A DNA stretch of 64,000 nucleotides from Bryoerythrophyllum caledonicum (Eukaryota > Streptophyta > Bryopsida > Pottiales > Pottiaceae), in contig OZ020524.1 in assembly GCA_963971425.1 (NCBI GenBank), positions 2,761,773 through 2,825,772 of the forward strand, given 5' to 3'. The position numbers and the translations under genes are program-made. Each line of letters starts with the position of its first letter. Position 1 is the first letter of the stretch. The notes beneath the pieces were generated by a model that saw only the letters and a list, made by a program, of their open reading frames with translations, did not search any database and was not told the DNA's origin. Shown in pieces: positions 37,403 through 47,426 of the stretch.

Positions 37403-40138
37403 CTACTCCATAGAATTTAGGGCTACTTGCAAACGGTCGTCATCGATAGCTTCGGTTTGCATTGCAATATATTGTAGGATGTGAGCCTTTGCCGATTGAA
37501 GAATGCGAATCCTGCTTTCAACTTGCACTCCAAATACATTGCGCTTTCTCCACCCGCTGGCCTCGGACATGGTTCTTTCCAATGTGTCTACCCATGAAAA
37601 AATGCATGCATCTTTCCCTACCCAACTATGGCTCTCCCCAGATGGCTCCCAGAATGAATCCATGCAATTTGCATATCGTTGTGCAGAAAACCCATGTCCA
37701 TCAGTAACCCCCCTTTGAATGATGGGCCAGTACCAGCAAACCTTAATCTTAAGTCTCCATCGGTTTTTTCCTTCCTCAATCACTTTTCCCACATAGAATG
37801 GTACACCACCTTCTATCTCTGCTCGATCAACACTCAAGGCTACAAACTGTCCACAACGGATATCAGATTGTGGATTAAATGGTGGAAATGGATCGTGATT
37901 ACCTTCATACATTGCTCCTTCTTCGGCGCGTTCCTCAACATAGTTGCGCTCTATTTGTTGTGCCCTACGCACTGCTTGATTAGAGGGTCTTTCTCTACGA
38001 GGACCAAAGTATCCTCGAGCCTCGGCATTTGGAAGCATCGCCACTACCTGCTCTACGACATCTATCTTGCGATTTTCTTCACTTGTACCATCCATTACAT
38101 CCAAAGATCCAGTCTCTGTAGGTACGGTGTCGCAGAACTCTGAAGGCCAAAACGGTGAGGAATGATGCTCATTGCTACGATCTTTGTGTGGAAATTCAGC
38201 TAAATAGAGTTTCAATCTTTCAGCTTCTACTTTTGCCTCACGATTCTTGTCCTCATGCTGCAATCTTTGAATGCACCTTTGTTTATATACAATGAAGTCA
38301 TCCAACGCCTTCAACTCCCGTTCGTCCGCTCCAAATACTTCCGCAAACAATGGTCGCTCATCCCTACTTGGCAACGACCTCAAAGTTTTCGTCCCTGCCT
38401 CCGGTCCCCATGGATCCTTGCAATAATGCTTGTGTTGTACTCGTACTTCACGAGTCCCTTCTCGATTGTCCATATAGAATCGCATGTGGTGCGGAAATGT
38501 TCTGCCCACCAATGAATCCTGACCTGTCAGTAAGTGAGGAGTTATGAACAATTTCCAATCCCATACATTCTCTAGCAGCCGGGCGCTAACAAATGTCTCC
38601 GTAGGAGATGTTCCTTGTTCTATAAGACTCATCATTTCCTTCAACGAGTCCACGTCCGACCTCTTCAACGTATTTGATATACAACTGAAGCGTTGATCAA
38701 TATCTTCGTGTGTATGGCCCACTATAAGAAAAGATAGTTCCACCTCCTGAAAAAACCCCAATCCTACCAATGTAGCACATAGAGCAAACATATAAATGTT
38801 TTTGTTCTCGCGTGTGCAGTTGTCAGCCTGGATTCGCAATGTTGGTGGCAAAAAGCCCTTCCTCCGCAGCACATCTCCTATCACGTACAACAATGTACTC
38901 ACGACTTGGTTGCTATCGTGTTTGTGGTGAGCTCCAAACCACACGTCGCAATATAAACCAATACCATGTACAAAAGCACAACACAGATGGGTCTTCACAA
39001 ACCGGTGTTCAATGTTCTTCACAGTCTGCCGCATCCTCGATACCATGGTCGTATTTTGGTCCATGCCATCCACTATGAGGCACATATACAGCTCAGGGCT
39101 AATATAACACAATCTCTTGAATATCCAATAATGCCTACGTTCTTCCATCTGGTTGCATAGATGCAACATAAACAACTCTTTTATCTTTATTCTTGCATCC
39201 GCATTGGTGGTTCCCTCCATGGTACATTTATACTCCCAACAATGATAGCACTTTGAGAATCTCGAAAAAGAAGGTACCTGAACGTGGGGATACTTGATGC
39301 GCCACATCCTCCGGAACGAACTCATAGAAATGGTTTCACCATTACAAATTCTCTTGACCTCCTCGTTCACGTAATTGAATACATCAAATTTGGTTGTATT
39401 CATAGGAAGTAGAATGAGAGGCACCACTTCGTTGTCACTCTTACGGTAAATACAACGATGAGGTTGAGGATAACCAGTTTCATCGACAAACGATTTAATG
39501 CAAGCCTCTGCCGCAGACATCCTAGTGCTCTCTCTGATTGGATCTGAAAGGGTATTGCCGTGAATTGATGTCACTCTTCCATATATTAAACAGTCCTTCT
39601 TCAATTGCTTAAAGCGCCTCTGTGAATATCCAACCCCAAGAGCGTAGCAAGCATTGCAAACTTCTTTCCCATCTAACTTTGTTACAAACTTGTCTTGACG
39701 AGTTCCTTCCGTCCTTGTGTAAAAAGAAACCAGCATCTGTCTCATCCACGTACTTCGTACTGAAAACTCATTACCCCATGCATTATATCGCATGTCCAAT
39801 AGATACCTTACTGGAACGTCCCTCAAACAATTGCGTTTGCATCCTCCTTGTTCCATTGCAATTTGTACGCTTCTAAGCGATACCTTAGCTGGTGCAGCTT
39901 CCGTCAATGATGGCTCTCTTGAATCTCTCCTTCTCCTATTCTGCATAGAATAGGGACGACGTGTTGGTCTAACATAAGCAAATCCATCTACATGGGGCAA
40001 ATCTTGGATGTTTGAGGGAGTAGATTGAGAAAATGGTGAATTCTCATCTATGGTGTTTGAAGCATGACTACTGCGTCGAGACCTCTCCGTGGATCCTGGT
40101 GTGTTGATGAACACAGAAAAATCAAATTCTAGGGCCAT
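37403..40138 (-). CDS. DDE-transposase-like protein of the DUF7869-type lineage, intact
   Basis: This single-exon frame has 911 residues from the ATG at 40136-40138. Regions: a Ser/Arg-rich N-terminus; a Cys-containing region (QGGCKRNCLRD, ~97; KEVCNACYALGVGYSQRR, ~165); a C-rich patch SKCYHCWEYKC (~300); then LYMCLIVDGMDQ (~355), IQADNCTRENKN (~435) and LIVGHTHEDIDQRFS (~470). The spaced D, DN and HTHEDID blocks look like the catalytic D...D...E of an RNase-H-fold transposase, which I infer. Proteins of this build are numerous in algal, bryophyte and cnidarian genomes and usually annotated DUF7869. The C-terminus (GQFVALSVDR...PFYVGKVIEEG) looks like a small SH3/BAH-type barrel. It lies next to the left inverted repeat of the 15-kb unit and reads toward it. 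Confidence 0.75.
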   Translation of the reverse strand: MALEFDFSVFINTPGSTERSRRSSHASNTIDENSPFSQSTPSNIQDLPHVDGFAYVRPTRRPYSMQNRRRRDSREPSLTEAAPAKVSLRSVQIAMEQGGCKRNCLRDVPVRYLLDMRYNAWGNEFSVRSTWMRQMLVSFYTRTEGTRQDKFVTKLDGKEVCNACYALGVGYSQRRFKQLKKDCLIYGRVTSIHGNTLSDPIRESTRMSAAEACIKSFVDETGYPQPHRCIYRKSDNEVVPLILLPMNTTKFDVFNYVNEEVKRICNGETISMSSFRRMWRIKYPHVQVPSFSRFSKCYHCWEYKCTMEGTTNADARIKIKELFMLHLCNQMEERRHYWIFKRLCYISPELYMCLIVDGMDQNTTMVSRMRQTVKNIEHRFVKTHLCCAFVHGIGLYCDVWFGAHHKHDSNQVVSTLLYVIGDVLRRKGFLPPTLRIQADNCTRENKNIYMFALCATLVGLGFFQEVELSFLIVGHTHEDIDQRFSCISNTLKRSDVDSLKEMMSLIEQGTSPTETFVSARLLENVWDWKLFITPHLLTGQDSLVGRTFPHHMRFYMDNREGTREVRVQHKHYCKDPWGPEAGTKTLRSLPSRDERPLFAEVFGADERELKALDDFIVYKQRCIQRLQHEDKNREAKVEAERLKLYLAEFPHKDRSNEHHSSPFWPSEFCDTVPTETGSLDVMDGTSEENRKIDVVEQVVAMLPNAEARGYFGPRRERPSNQAVRRAQQIERNYVEERAEEGAMYEGNHDPFPPFNPQSDIRCGQFVALSVDRAEIEGGVPFYVGKVIEEGKNRWRLKIKVCWYWPIIQRGVTDGHGFSAQRYANCMDSFWEPSGESHSWVGKDACIFSWVDTLERTMSEASGWRKRNVFGVQVESRIRILQSAKAHILQYIAMQTEAIDDDRLQVALNSME

Positions 40139-40141
40139 CAC

Positions 40142-40594
40142 TTATGTAGGCGATATCTGTAATCCATTGTCACCATGGACACCTATGATATCAGGTTCTA
40201 TTGCCACTACACGTAACAAAGATCGATGCCAACGAATGATCAAGCCCACACACATGCCAAGGCGTTCTCCTACAATCTCTCCGGTCCAATGCAATGCATC
40301 ATCTACCCTAGTGATACGCACCGCCACCTCGAATGGGAACAACTTCGACCCATTCAATTCCATGCCACTTTTGAATGCATGCTCCCTGGTTGCTAAGCCC
40401 ACCACATCCCCTCTTTCAGAAAGCAGTTCTACTGCCCTTTCCAATTCAGATGTCATGATCCCATCAAATCTCTGTTGAATTTGCCTTGCACGTGCTGCTC
40501 GTACTAATTGGGCCCCCACAGAGCTATTGGAATGCATATTATCCCTTTGGATGTGTGGCCGTATCGAAGGAGTCTGAATCGTGCGGCTCTCCAT
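40142..40594 (-). CDS. Unrecognised 150-residue frame directly upstream of the DDE-like gene
   Basis: The frame starts at the ATG 40592-40594 (MESRTIQ) and ends with TAA at 40142-40144, immediately followed in the same frame by GTG ATG, the start of the DDE-like frame. It contains a basic helix (GAQLVRAARARQIQQRF) and DALHWTGEIVGERLGM, with no family I know. Either it is a separate small protein read from the same transcript, or it is the true N-terminus of the larger protein severed by a CAA-to-TAA type stop. The second seems at least as likely. Confidence 0.5.
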   Translation of the reverse strand: MESRTIQTPSIRPHIQRDNMHSNSSVGAQLVRAARARQIQQRFDGIMTSELERAVELLSERGDVVGLATREHAFKSGMELNGSKLFPFEVAVRITRVDDALHWTGEIVGERLGMCVGLIIRWHRSLLRVVAIEPDIIGVHGDNGLQISPT

Positions 40595-40817
40595 TATTAC
40601 TATTGAAAAATTAGGAACATTTTGGCTGCACACTAATCAAAATACATGTACTAATTGTTAACCTTAAAAGCACCATTCATCTGATAAAAGATATGTTTCT
40701 AAACACATATTTACTGTTCAAAATATGATGATGATATTGGACCTTTTGATAAAAACAACTTTAAAATGGAAAAAATTAAGAATTTGTAGAGCATGAACTC
40801 CTTGCACGGGTCTTTAA

Positions 40818-41762
40818 CCCTGAAGGTACAATGACAGTGTTACACCCAAAACACTTCAAAATTCATGGATTCTAGTGCAATGAACAAAACAGGAAATGAA
40901 AACTATTATTTTTAGTTTTGACCATAGGATCTCGATTAAGACTTATTAAGTAATATATATACATAAGTTTCAAAAACTTTGACCGTACGGATTGAAAGAT
41001 AATAGTATTTGAAGTTAAGCATATGGTTCATATTCTTCCCTGCGTGTTGTGGATCAGCAGACTTTGACTTCATTTGGTATCTAATTTTGACACTACAGAA
41101 GGTCGAAATCCATAACCATCTTGTTAAAGATGATGTTAGTTCCTTGTACACCAATTTTTAGAGGTAGAGAACAGGTTTAGCATATTCAAAACAACTGTTC
41201 AAGGAGTGGAAGTTCGGAATTTGTTAATTCTAACTATAATTTTTTGTGAACTTAATATGTTTGAGATTGGTAGTCCAAATGGTCAATAAGATGGTTTACA
41301 CCACATATTGTTGTGGAAAAAATAAAAAGTGAAAAATAAAAAGATATCTAGGTTCTATTTGGAAAACAAGAAGTTTTTTTGGTACCTTGCCCAACAACGA
41401 GTGACAATGTGTGAAAATGTTTGACTTAGATTGATATGTTATTTTTCACTAAAGACAAGAACTTACTTTGACATCATTAAGAAAAATAATATTACTTGCG
41501 AGTACTGAAAATCTCACATTCAACAGAGTGTCCTAGCAATAGATTTTGGACGCGCCCGACTTGCCTGCTCTCCCCATTTGAAATTCAAAACTCTACATTT
41601 TTTTGAACAAATGTCCAATTTAGGTAATAATTGTATTCCCACTAAAGTCTTTGTAATACCTTTCTATAGTGTAATTTTCAAAGATGAATGTTAGAAATTG
41701 ACACCATAGGAACCTGACCGAACTTTCAAGAAGCCCATTTTTGACACTTGATCCTTTAGGGG
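40818..41762 (+). mobile_element. TTAA-family element, 945 bp, TTAA duplication intact
   Basis: The ends are CCCTGAAGGTACAATGACAG and GACACTTGATCCTTTAGG-GG. TTAA stands at 40814-40817 and 41763-41766. Full family order is present. Its right part is included in the tandem duplication 40950-44505. Confidence 0.85.
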
Positions 41763-41889
41763 TTAAATATGCTACACCCGTTTTGCATCCCTAAACATTG
41801 GTATAAAATAGAAATAATATCATTACTGACAAGATGATGATAAATCTAGATCATGTGGGATGCAATCTTTTGAAGCCAAGTGAACTTAA

Positions 41890-42730
41890 CTCCTAAGGTA
41901 CCGTGACAGTTTTACACCAAAAACACTTCAAAATTAATGGATTCTAGTGCAATGAACAAAGAGGGTAACAAAAACTTTGATTTTTAGTTCTGACCGTAGG
42001 ATCTCAATTAAGACTTATTAAGTAATACAAGTACAAAATTTCATAAACTTTGACTGCATGGATTTAAAGATTATAGTGTTTGAAGTCAAGAAAATGGTTC
42101 ATTTTCTTCCCTGTGTTTAGTGGATCAGCAGACTTTGACTTCAGTTGGTATCAAAAAAATTCACTACACAAGGTCTAAATCCATTACCATCTTGTTAAGC
42201 ATGATGTTAGCTCCTTACACACCAATTTTTAGAGGTAGAGACGGGGTGTAGCATAAGAAGGTTTACATTACATATTGTTGTGGCAAAAATAAAAAATGAG
42301 AAATACGAAGATCTCTAGGTTTTATGTGGAAAAGAAGAAGTTTTTTTGGTACCTTGTCCGACAATGAGTGACAATGTGTGAAAATGTTTGACTTGGGTTG
42401 GTATGCTATTTTTCACTAAAGACAAGAACTATTTTTTGACAACCTGAAGGGAAATAATATTACTTGCGAGTACTAAAAATCACACTTTCAATAGAGTGTC
42501 CCAGCAAAAGTTTTTGGAGGTGCCCGAGGTGCCCACCCTCCCCATTCAAAATTCAAAACCCTATAATTTTTTCATCAAATGTCCAATTTAGGAAAAATTT
42601 GTTTTTCCACTAAGCTCTTGGTAATGTCTTTCAATAGTAAAAACTTCAAAGTAGAATGTTCGAAATTGACACCATAAGAACCTGACCGAACTTTCAAGAA
42701 GCCCTTTTTGGACACTTGGTCCTTTAAGGG
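41890..42730 (+). mobile_element. TTAA-family element, 841 bp, with empty site known from the sister unit
   Basis: The ends are CTCCTAAGGTACCGTGAC and GACACTTGGTCCTTTAAGGG. TTAA stands at 41886-41889 and 42731-42734. The sister unit reads CAAGTGAACTGAAACGAAGG at the matching point (around 44085-44102), that is, no element and a single TGAA in place of the duplicated TTAA. Confidence 0.9.
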
Positions 42731-43149
42731 TTAAACGAAGGGAATCCAATGAACCTAGGAAAGCAAATGAACCATGTTGTCTACTTGCTATTATTGATAC
42801 CATTGGAACTTGTTACAATCGCTAATAAAAGAAAGGACTTGTACATCCACATAAAGGTCATTCTACAAACAACATAGTACAGAAGCTCAATCAACACATA
42901 ATATTAAAGTTGTATAAAAATAAATGTTTACCTCAAAATACATTGCAGGTGTTAGTGGTACACGCACTGGTGCTTCATGGCGTTCAACATTTAGTCACCA
43001 TTCCATCGTTGTTGTTGAACATGTTTTTCAACTCTTCTCACTTTACCTGCAACACATGCATAAAATTTATATGGTAAACTATGTGATAAAATCTCCTAAT
43101 TATCTTCGTATTACATATAGCCCAAAATTATAATATTATGTGTAAAATT

Positions 43150-43970
43150 ATAATATTAAGTAATATATAAACAAAATTTCATAAACTTTAACCGCACGGA
43201 TTGAAAGATTATAGTGTTTGAAGTCAAGCATATGGTTCATTTACTTCCCTGCGTGCATTGGATCAGCAGACTTTGACTTCACTTGGTGTATAATTTTGCA
43301 CTACAAAAGGTCTAAATCCACAACCATCTTGTTAAGCATGATGTTCGTTCCTTGTACACCAATTTTTAGAGGTAGAGAACGGGTAGAGTATATTCAAAAC
43401 AACTGTGCAAGGAGTGGAAGTTCGGAATTTTTCAATTCACACTATGATTTTATGTGAACTTAATATGTTTTACATTGATAGTCCAAATGGTCAATAAAAA
43501 GGTTTACACCACATATTGTTGTGGAACAAATAAAAAGTGAAAAATAAAAGGATATCTAGGTTTTAGTTGGAAAACAAGAAGTTTTTTTGGTACCTTGCCC
43601 AACAATGAGTGACAATGTGTGAAAATGTTTGACTTAGGTTGATATGTTATTTTTCACTAAAGACAAGAACTTATTTTGACAACATCAAGGAAAATAATAT
43701 TACTTGCCAGTACTGAAAATCTCACATTCAACAGAGTGTCCTAGCAAGAGATTTTGGATGTGCCCGACTTGCTCGCTCTCCCCATTTGAAATTCAAAACC
43801 CAAAAACTTTTTGATCACATGTCCAATTTAGGTGAAAATTGTATTCCCACTAAAGTCTTGGTAATGCCTTTCTGTAGTAAATTTTTCAAAGATGAATTTT
43901 AGAAATTGACACCATAAGAACCTGACCGAACTTTCAAGAAGCCCATTTTTGACACTTGATCCTTTAGGGG
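43150..43970 (+). mobile_element. TTAA-family element lacking its left end
   Basis: It starts abruptly at TAAGTAATATATAAACAAAA, the breakpoint of the tandem duplication, and ends CCTTTAGGGG followed by TTAA (43971-43974). It is the duplicated right part of the element at 40818-41762. Confidence 0.8.
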
Positions 43971-45094
43971 TTAAATATGCTACACCCGTTTTGCATCCCT
44001 AAACATTGGTATAAAATAGAACTAATATCATTTCTGACATGATGATAATAAATCTAGATCATGTGTGATGCAATCTTTTGAATCCAAGTGAACTGAAACG
44101 AAGGGAATCCAATGAACCTAGGGAATAAAATGAACCATGTTCTCTACTTGGTATTACTGACACTATTGGAACTTGTTACAATCACTTATAAAAGAAAGGG
44201 ATTGTACATCCACATAAAGGTTATTCTACAAACAACATAGTACAGAAGCTCAATCAACACATAATATTAAAGTTGTATAAAAAACAAAATTTACCTCAAG
44301 ATACGTTGCAGGTGTTAGTGGTACACGCACTGTTGTTTGATGGTGTCCAACATTAAATCACCATTCCGTTGTTGTTGAACATGTTTTTCAACTCTTCGTA
44401 CTTTACCTGCAACACATGCATAAAATTCATATGGTAAACTATAAGTTAAAAACTTCTAAGTATCTTCATACTACATATAGCTCGAAATTTTAATATTATA
44501 TGTAAAAAGCGGGAACCTAAGGAGAAACAAAGCAAAAGGTCCAAAGGCCAAAGTCAAATTTCCTCTAGTAAACTTGAGGCACAAGATTCCAACATGGATA
44601 TAAGGTTTTCATGCAAATATAGAGGTCATTTCTTTTCCCAGTTTCTAAGGTGAGCTCTCTTGCAATTGAAACCTCAAGGCAATGTAATATTTACTTCATT
44701 GACTAATTCGTGTGAACTTTGTGTTCTGTGTAGATTGGAGGAAATTTGCACATCAAGGAGATTTTTGAAACTCTGGTAAGCTTTTGAGTTTGTTTCAATT
44801 CTGAAAATGAGGGAACTCCAAGGTTAGGTTCTTGATGCTTGAAGTTCAGTGAGAGTTATGATAGTGTTAGGTGAGTACAAATATTTTAGAACACAAATGA
44901 GGACACCAACTTGAGTGCGTACAAAATTGCAAATTCAACAAAGTTCAGTGAATACACATGTAACAGTCAACAACTCGTGAGTTCAGCCTTCGTTCAACTG
45001 AAACTATTACACCAAAACCACACAGAATTGAAGTCGAGAGAGTAGCTAGCATTATGGTAGTAGATCCTCAGTATGGCACATTAACTCACTGCCT

Positions 45095-45282
45095 TAAACC
45101 CTAGCCGCCACACCCACGCACCCAAACCCTAGCCGCCGCACCGAAGACCTAGCCGCCACACCCAAACCCTAGCTGCCGCACCCAAGACCTAGCCGCCACA
45201 CCCAAACCCTAGCTGCCACACCCAAACCCTAGCCGCCGCACCGAAGATCTAGGCGCCGCACCCAAACCCTAGCCGCCGTTCC
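45095..45282. repeat. ~22-bp tandem repeat with CCCTAG core
   Basis: About eight copies of AAACCCTAGCCGCCGCACCC or its variants (GAAGACCTAGCCGCCACACC) stand in tandem. The AAACCCTAG motif resembles the plant telomere repeat but is embedded in a longer C-rich unit. Confidence 0.8.
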
Positions 45283-45327
45283 CATGGAGTTCGCACGACA
45301 CCTCATGGAGTACCCGTAGACTGGAGG

Positions 45328-46095
45328 TGTGCGCGCGCACACCCCCAACTGCTGGTGTTCCTCCATCAATCCAAAAACGACCTGGCCTTCGTAAGTTTCC
45401 GTCGCGTGCCACCTCTTGACGACAATTGAAGAGCTTTATGAGTTCAGGGTTTCCATTAAAATTTAGGATTTTTTAGTTAAGGCGCCACAGCCCTACAGAA
45501 CCCTAGCAGTGGCCTAGCGGCGCGGCAGCCTCCCGGCATCAATCTCTCCGCACAGGCGCGGCGCTAGCGCTCCAGACCGCGGCGCAGGCCTTGCCCCCGC
45601 GAGGNNNNNNNNNNNNNNNNNNNNNNNNNNNNNNNNNNNNNNNNNNNNNNNNNNNNNNNNNNNNNNNNNNNNNNNNNNNNNNNNNNNNNNNNNNNNNNNN
45701 NNNNNNNNNNNNNNNNNNNNNNNNNNNNNNNNNNNNNNNNNNNNNNNNNNNNNNNNNNNNNNNNNNNNNNNNNNNNNNNNNNNNNNNNNNNNNNNNNNNN
45801 NNNNCGCGAGGCGGCAGGGCACAGGCTTTCGCCAGAGGGCGCGGCACTCCCAAACTCACCATTCCTCTCCATCTCTCTCCCAAACTCTCCATCTCTCTCC
45901 CAAACCCTAGCCGCCACAACTCTCCCTCACACCTCCCTTCCATTCCTCTCCCTCACAACTCCTCTCTACTCACTTTCTGCCCTCACAAGTTCCTCTCACA
46001 AACCCACAATCCTCTCCCTCCTCCAAACCCTCTCTCTCACTCTCACAACCATCCCTCACAACAACAACCAGGGGTGTGTGCGCGCACACCCCTCC
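45328..46095. repeat. GC-rich block bracketed by two GTGTGCGCGCACAC palindromes
   Basis: GGTGTGCGCGCGCACACC (45330-45347) and GGGGTGTGTGCGCGCACACC (46072-46091) bracket a GC-rich stretch containing the sequence gap and CTCTCC/CCTCACA-rich DNA (45860-46060). No coding frame can be trusted because the gap lies inside. Function unknown. Confidence 0.45.
45605..45804. other. Assembly gap of 200 N
   Basis: Unresolved bases. The near-repeated GCGAGG at both edges (CCCCCGCGAGG before, CGCGAGGCGG after) suggests a GC-rich tandem repeat that defeated assembly. The true length is unknown. Confidence 0.99.
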
Positions 46096-46299
46096 TAGGA
46101 CTACCCATGGTGCAAGGATTGATATCCTTTGTTGATACCCGAAATTCCAAAACCCTAATTCGAAACCCTAAGTTGATACCCGAACCTTAAACCTTGGTTG
46201 ATAACCGGTTGTGGTGCCCACTAATTCATACCCTGGTTATGATACCCTCGATATTGATACCCCAAGTACCTTGGTCCATAAATGATGTGGACCCAAAAT

Positions 46300-47375
46300 C
46301 GTTAAAAATGCTAGTTTTAGTGCAATTAGCAAGGGAAAAGAATGAAGGTTTTTTTGGCACTTTTAACCGTAGGATCTCAAGAATCACTTATTAAGAAATA
46401 CACTCAAAAAATTTCATAAAGTTTTACCGCACGGATTGAAAGATTATAATGTTTGAAGTAGAGAAAAGGCTCATTTTCATCCCTGCGTTTTCTGGATCAG
46501 CAGACTTTGACGTCAATTAATGTCCAATTTTTGCATTTTAAAGGGTCTTAATTAATTACCATAATGTTAAGCATGATGTTAGTTTGTTGTATACCAATTT
46601 TTAGAGTTAGAAAAGGGGTGTAGCATATTCAAAAAAATTGTGCAACGAGTAGGGGTTCAAAAATTCTCAATTCACGTTATGTCTTTTTGTGAACTTGATA
46701 TCATTTGAAATGAAAATCCAAATGCTCAATACGAAGGTTTAAATTACATAATGTCATAGGAAAAATCAAACGTGAATCATACAAAGATCTGAATGTGAAA
46801 AGGGTGAAGTTCTTTGGATACAGTGGCCGAAAATGTGTGACAATGTGTGAAAATAATTGACTTGGATTTATATGCTATTTCACCAAATAACTAACAACAT
46901 GCTTAACACGATGGTATTGGATTTAGATCTTGTGTAGAGGCTTTTAGAGGTAGACAGGGGGTGTAGCATATTCAAAAAAATTGTGCAATGAGTGGAAGTT
47001 CAAAAATTCTCAAATCACGTTATATTTTTTTGTGAACTTGATCATGTTTTAAATGAGAATCCAAATGGTCAATAAGAAGTTTTACATCATATAAGGCTGT
47101 AGGCAAAATCAAAAGTGAATCATACGAAGTTCTCAAAGTTTTATGTGGAAAGGTAGAAGTTTTTTGGATATGGTAGCCGAAAATGTGTGACAATGTGTGA
47201 AAATAATTTACTTGGATTAATATGCTATTTCACCAAAGAACTAAAAACATGCTTAACACGATAGTATTGGATTTAGATCTTCTGTAGTGCAAAAATTTTA
47301 GAGGTAGACAAGGGATGTTGCATGTTCAAAAAAATTGTGCAATGAGTGGTGGTTCAAAAATTCTTATTCCATACT
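46300..47375 (+). mobile_element. TTAA-family element with a triplicated ~325-bp middle
   Basis: Family order starts near 46300 without its terminus (AACCGTAGGATCTCAAGAAT). The stretch from ACATGCTTAACACGATGG through GAGGTAGACA..GGGTGTAGCA to GTGTGACAATGTGTGAAAAT is present three times in a row, near 46565, 46900 and 47250, the last cut short. The right terminus is missing. Confidence 0.75.
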
Positions 47376-47426
47376 AATAGTGACTATCGTTTTGTAATGA
47401 TATACAGGTTTTTTGAGTGTGGCGTT

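Larger units (their letters stand above)
40950..44505 (+). repeat. Direct duplication of a ~1.35-kb unit, one copy carrying an extra element
   Basis: Unit 1 (40950-43149) and unit 2 (43150-44505) align through the right part of a TTAA element, then AAATATGCTACACCCGTTTT, CTAGATCATGTG, and AACGAAGGGAATCCAATGAA through to GCAACACATGCATAAAATT. Unit 1 is longer only because it contains element 41890-42730. Small sequence differences show the duplication is not brand new. Confidence 0.85.

Noticed and set aside
45514..46190. Open frames running through the N block
   Set aside because: Runs of N were read as codons; there is no evidence of coding.
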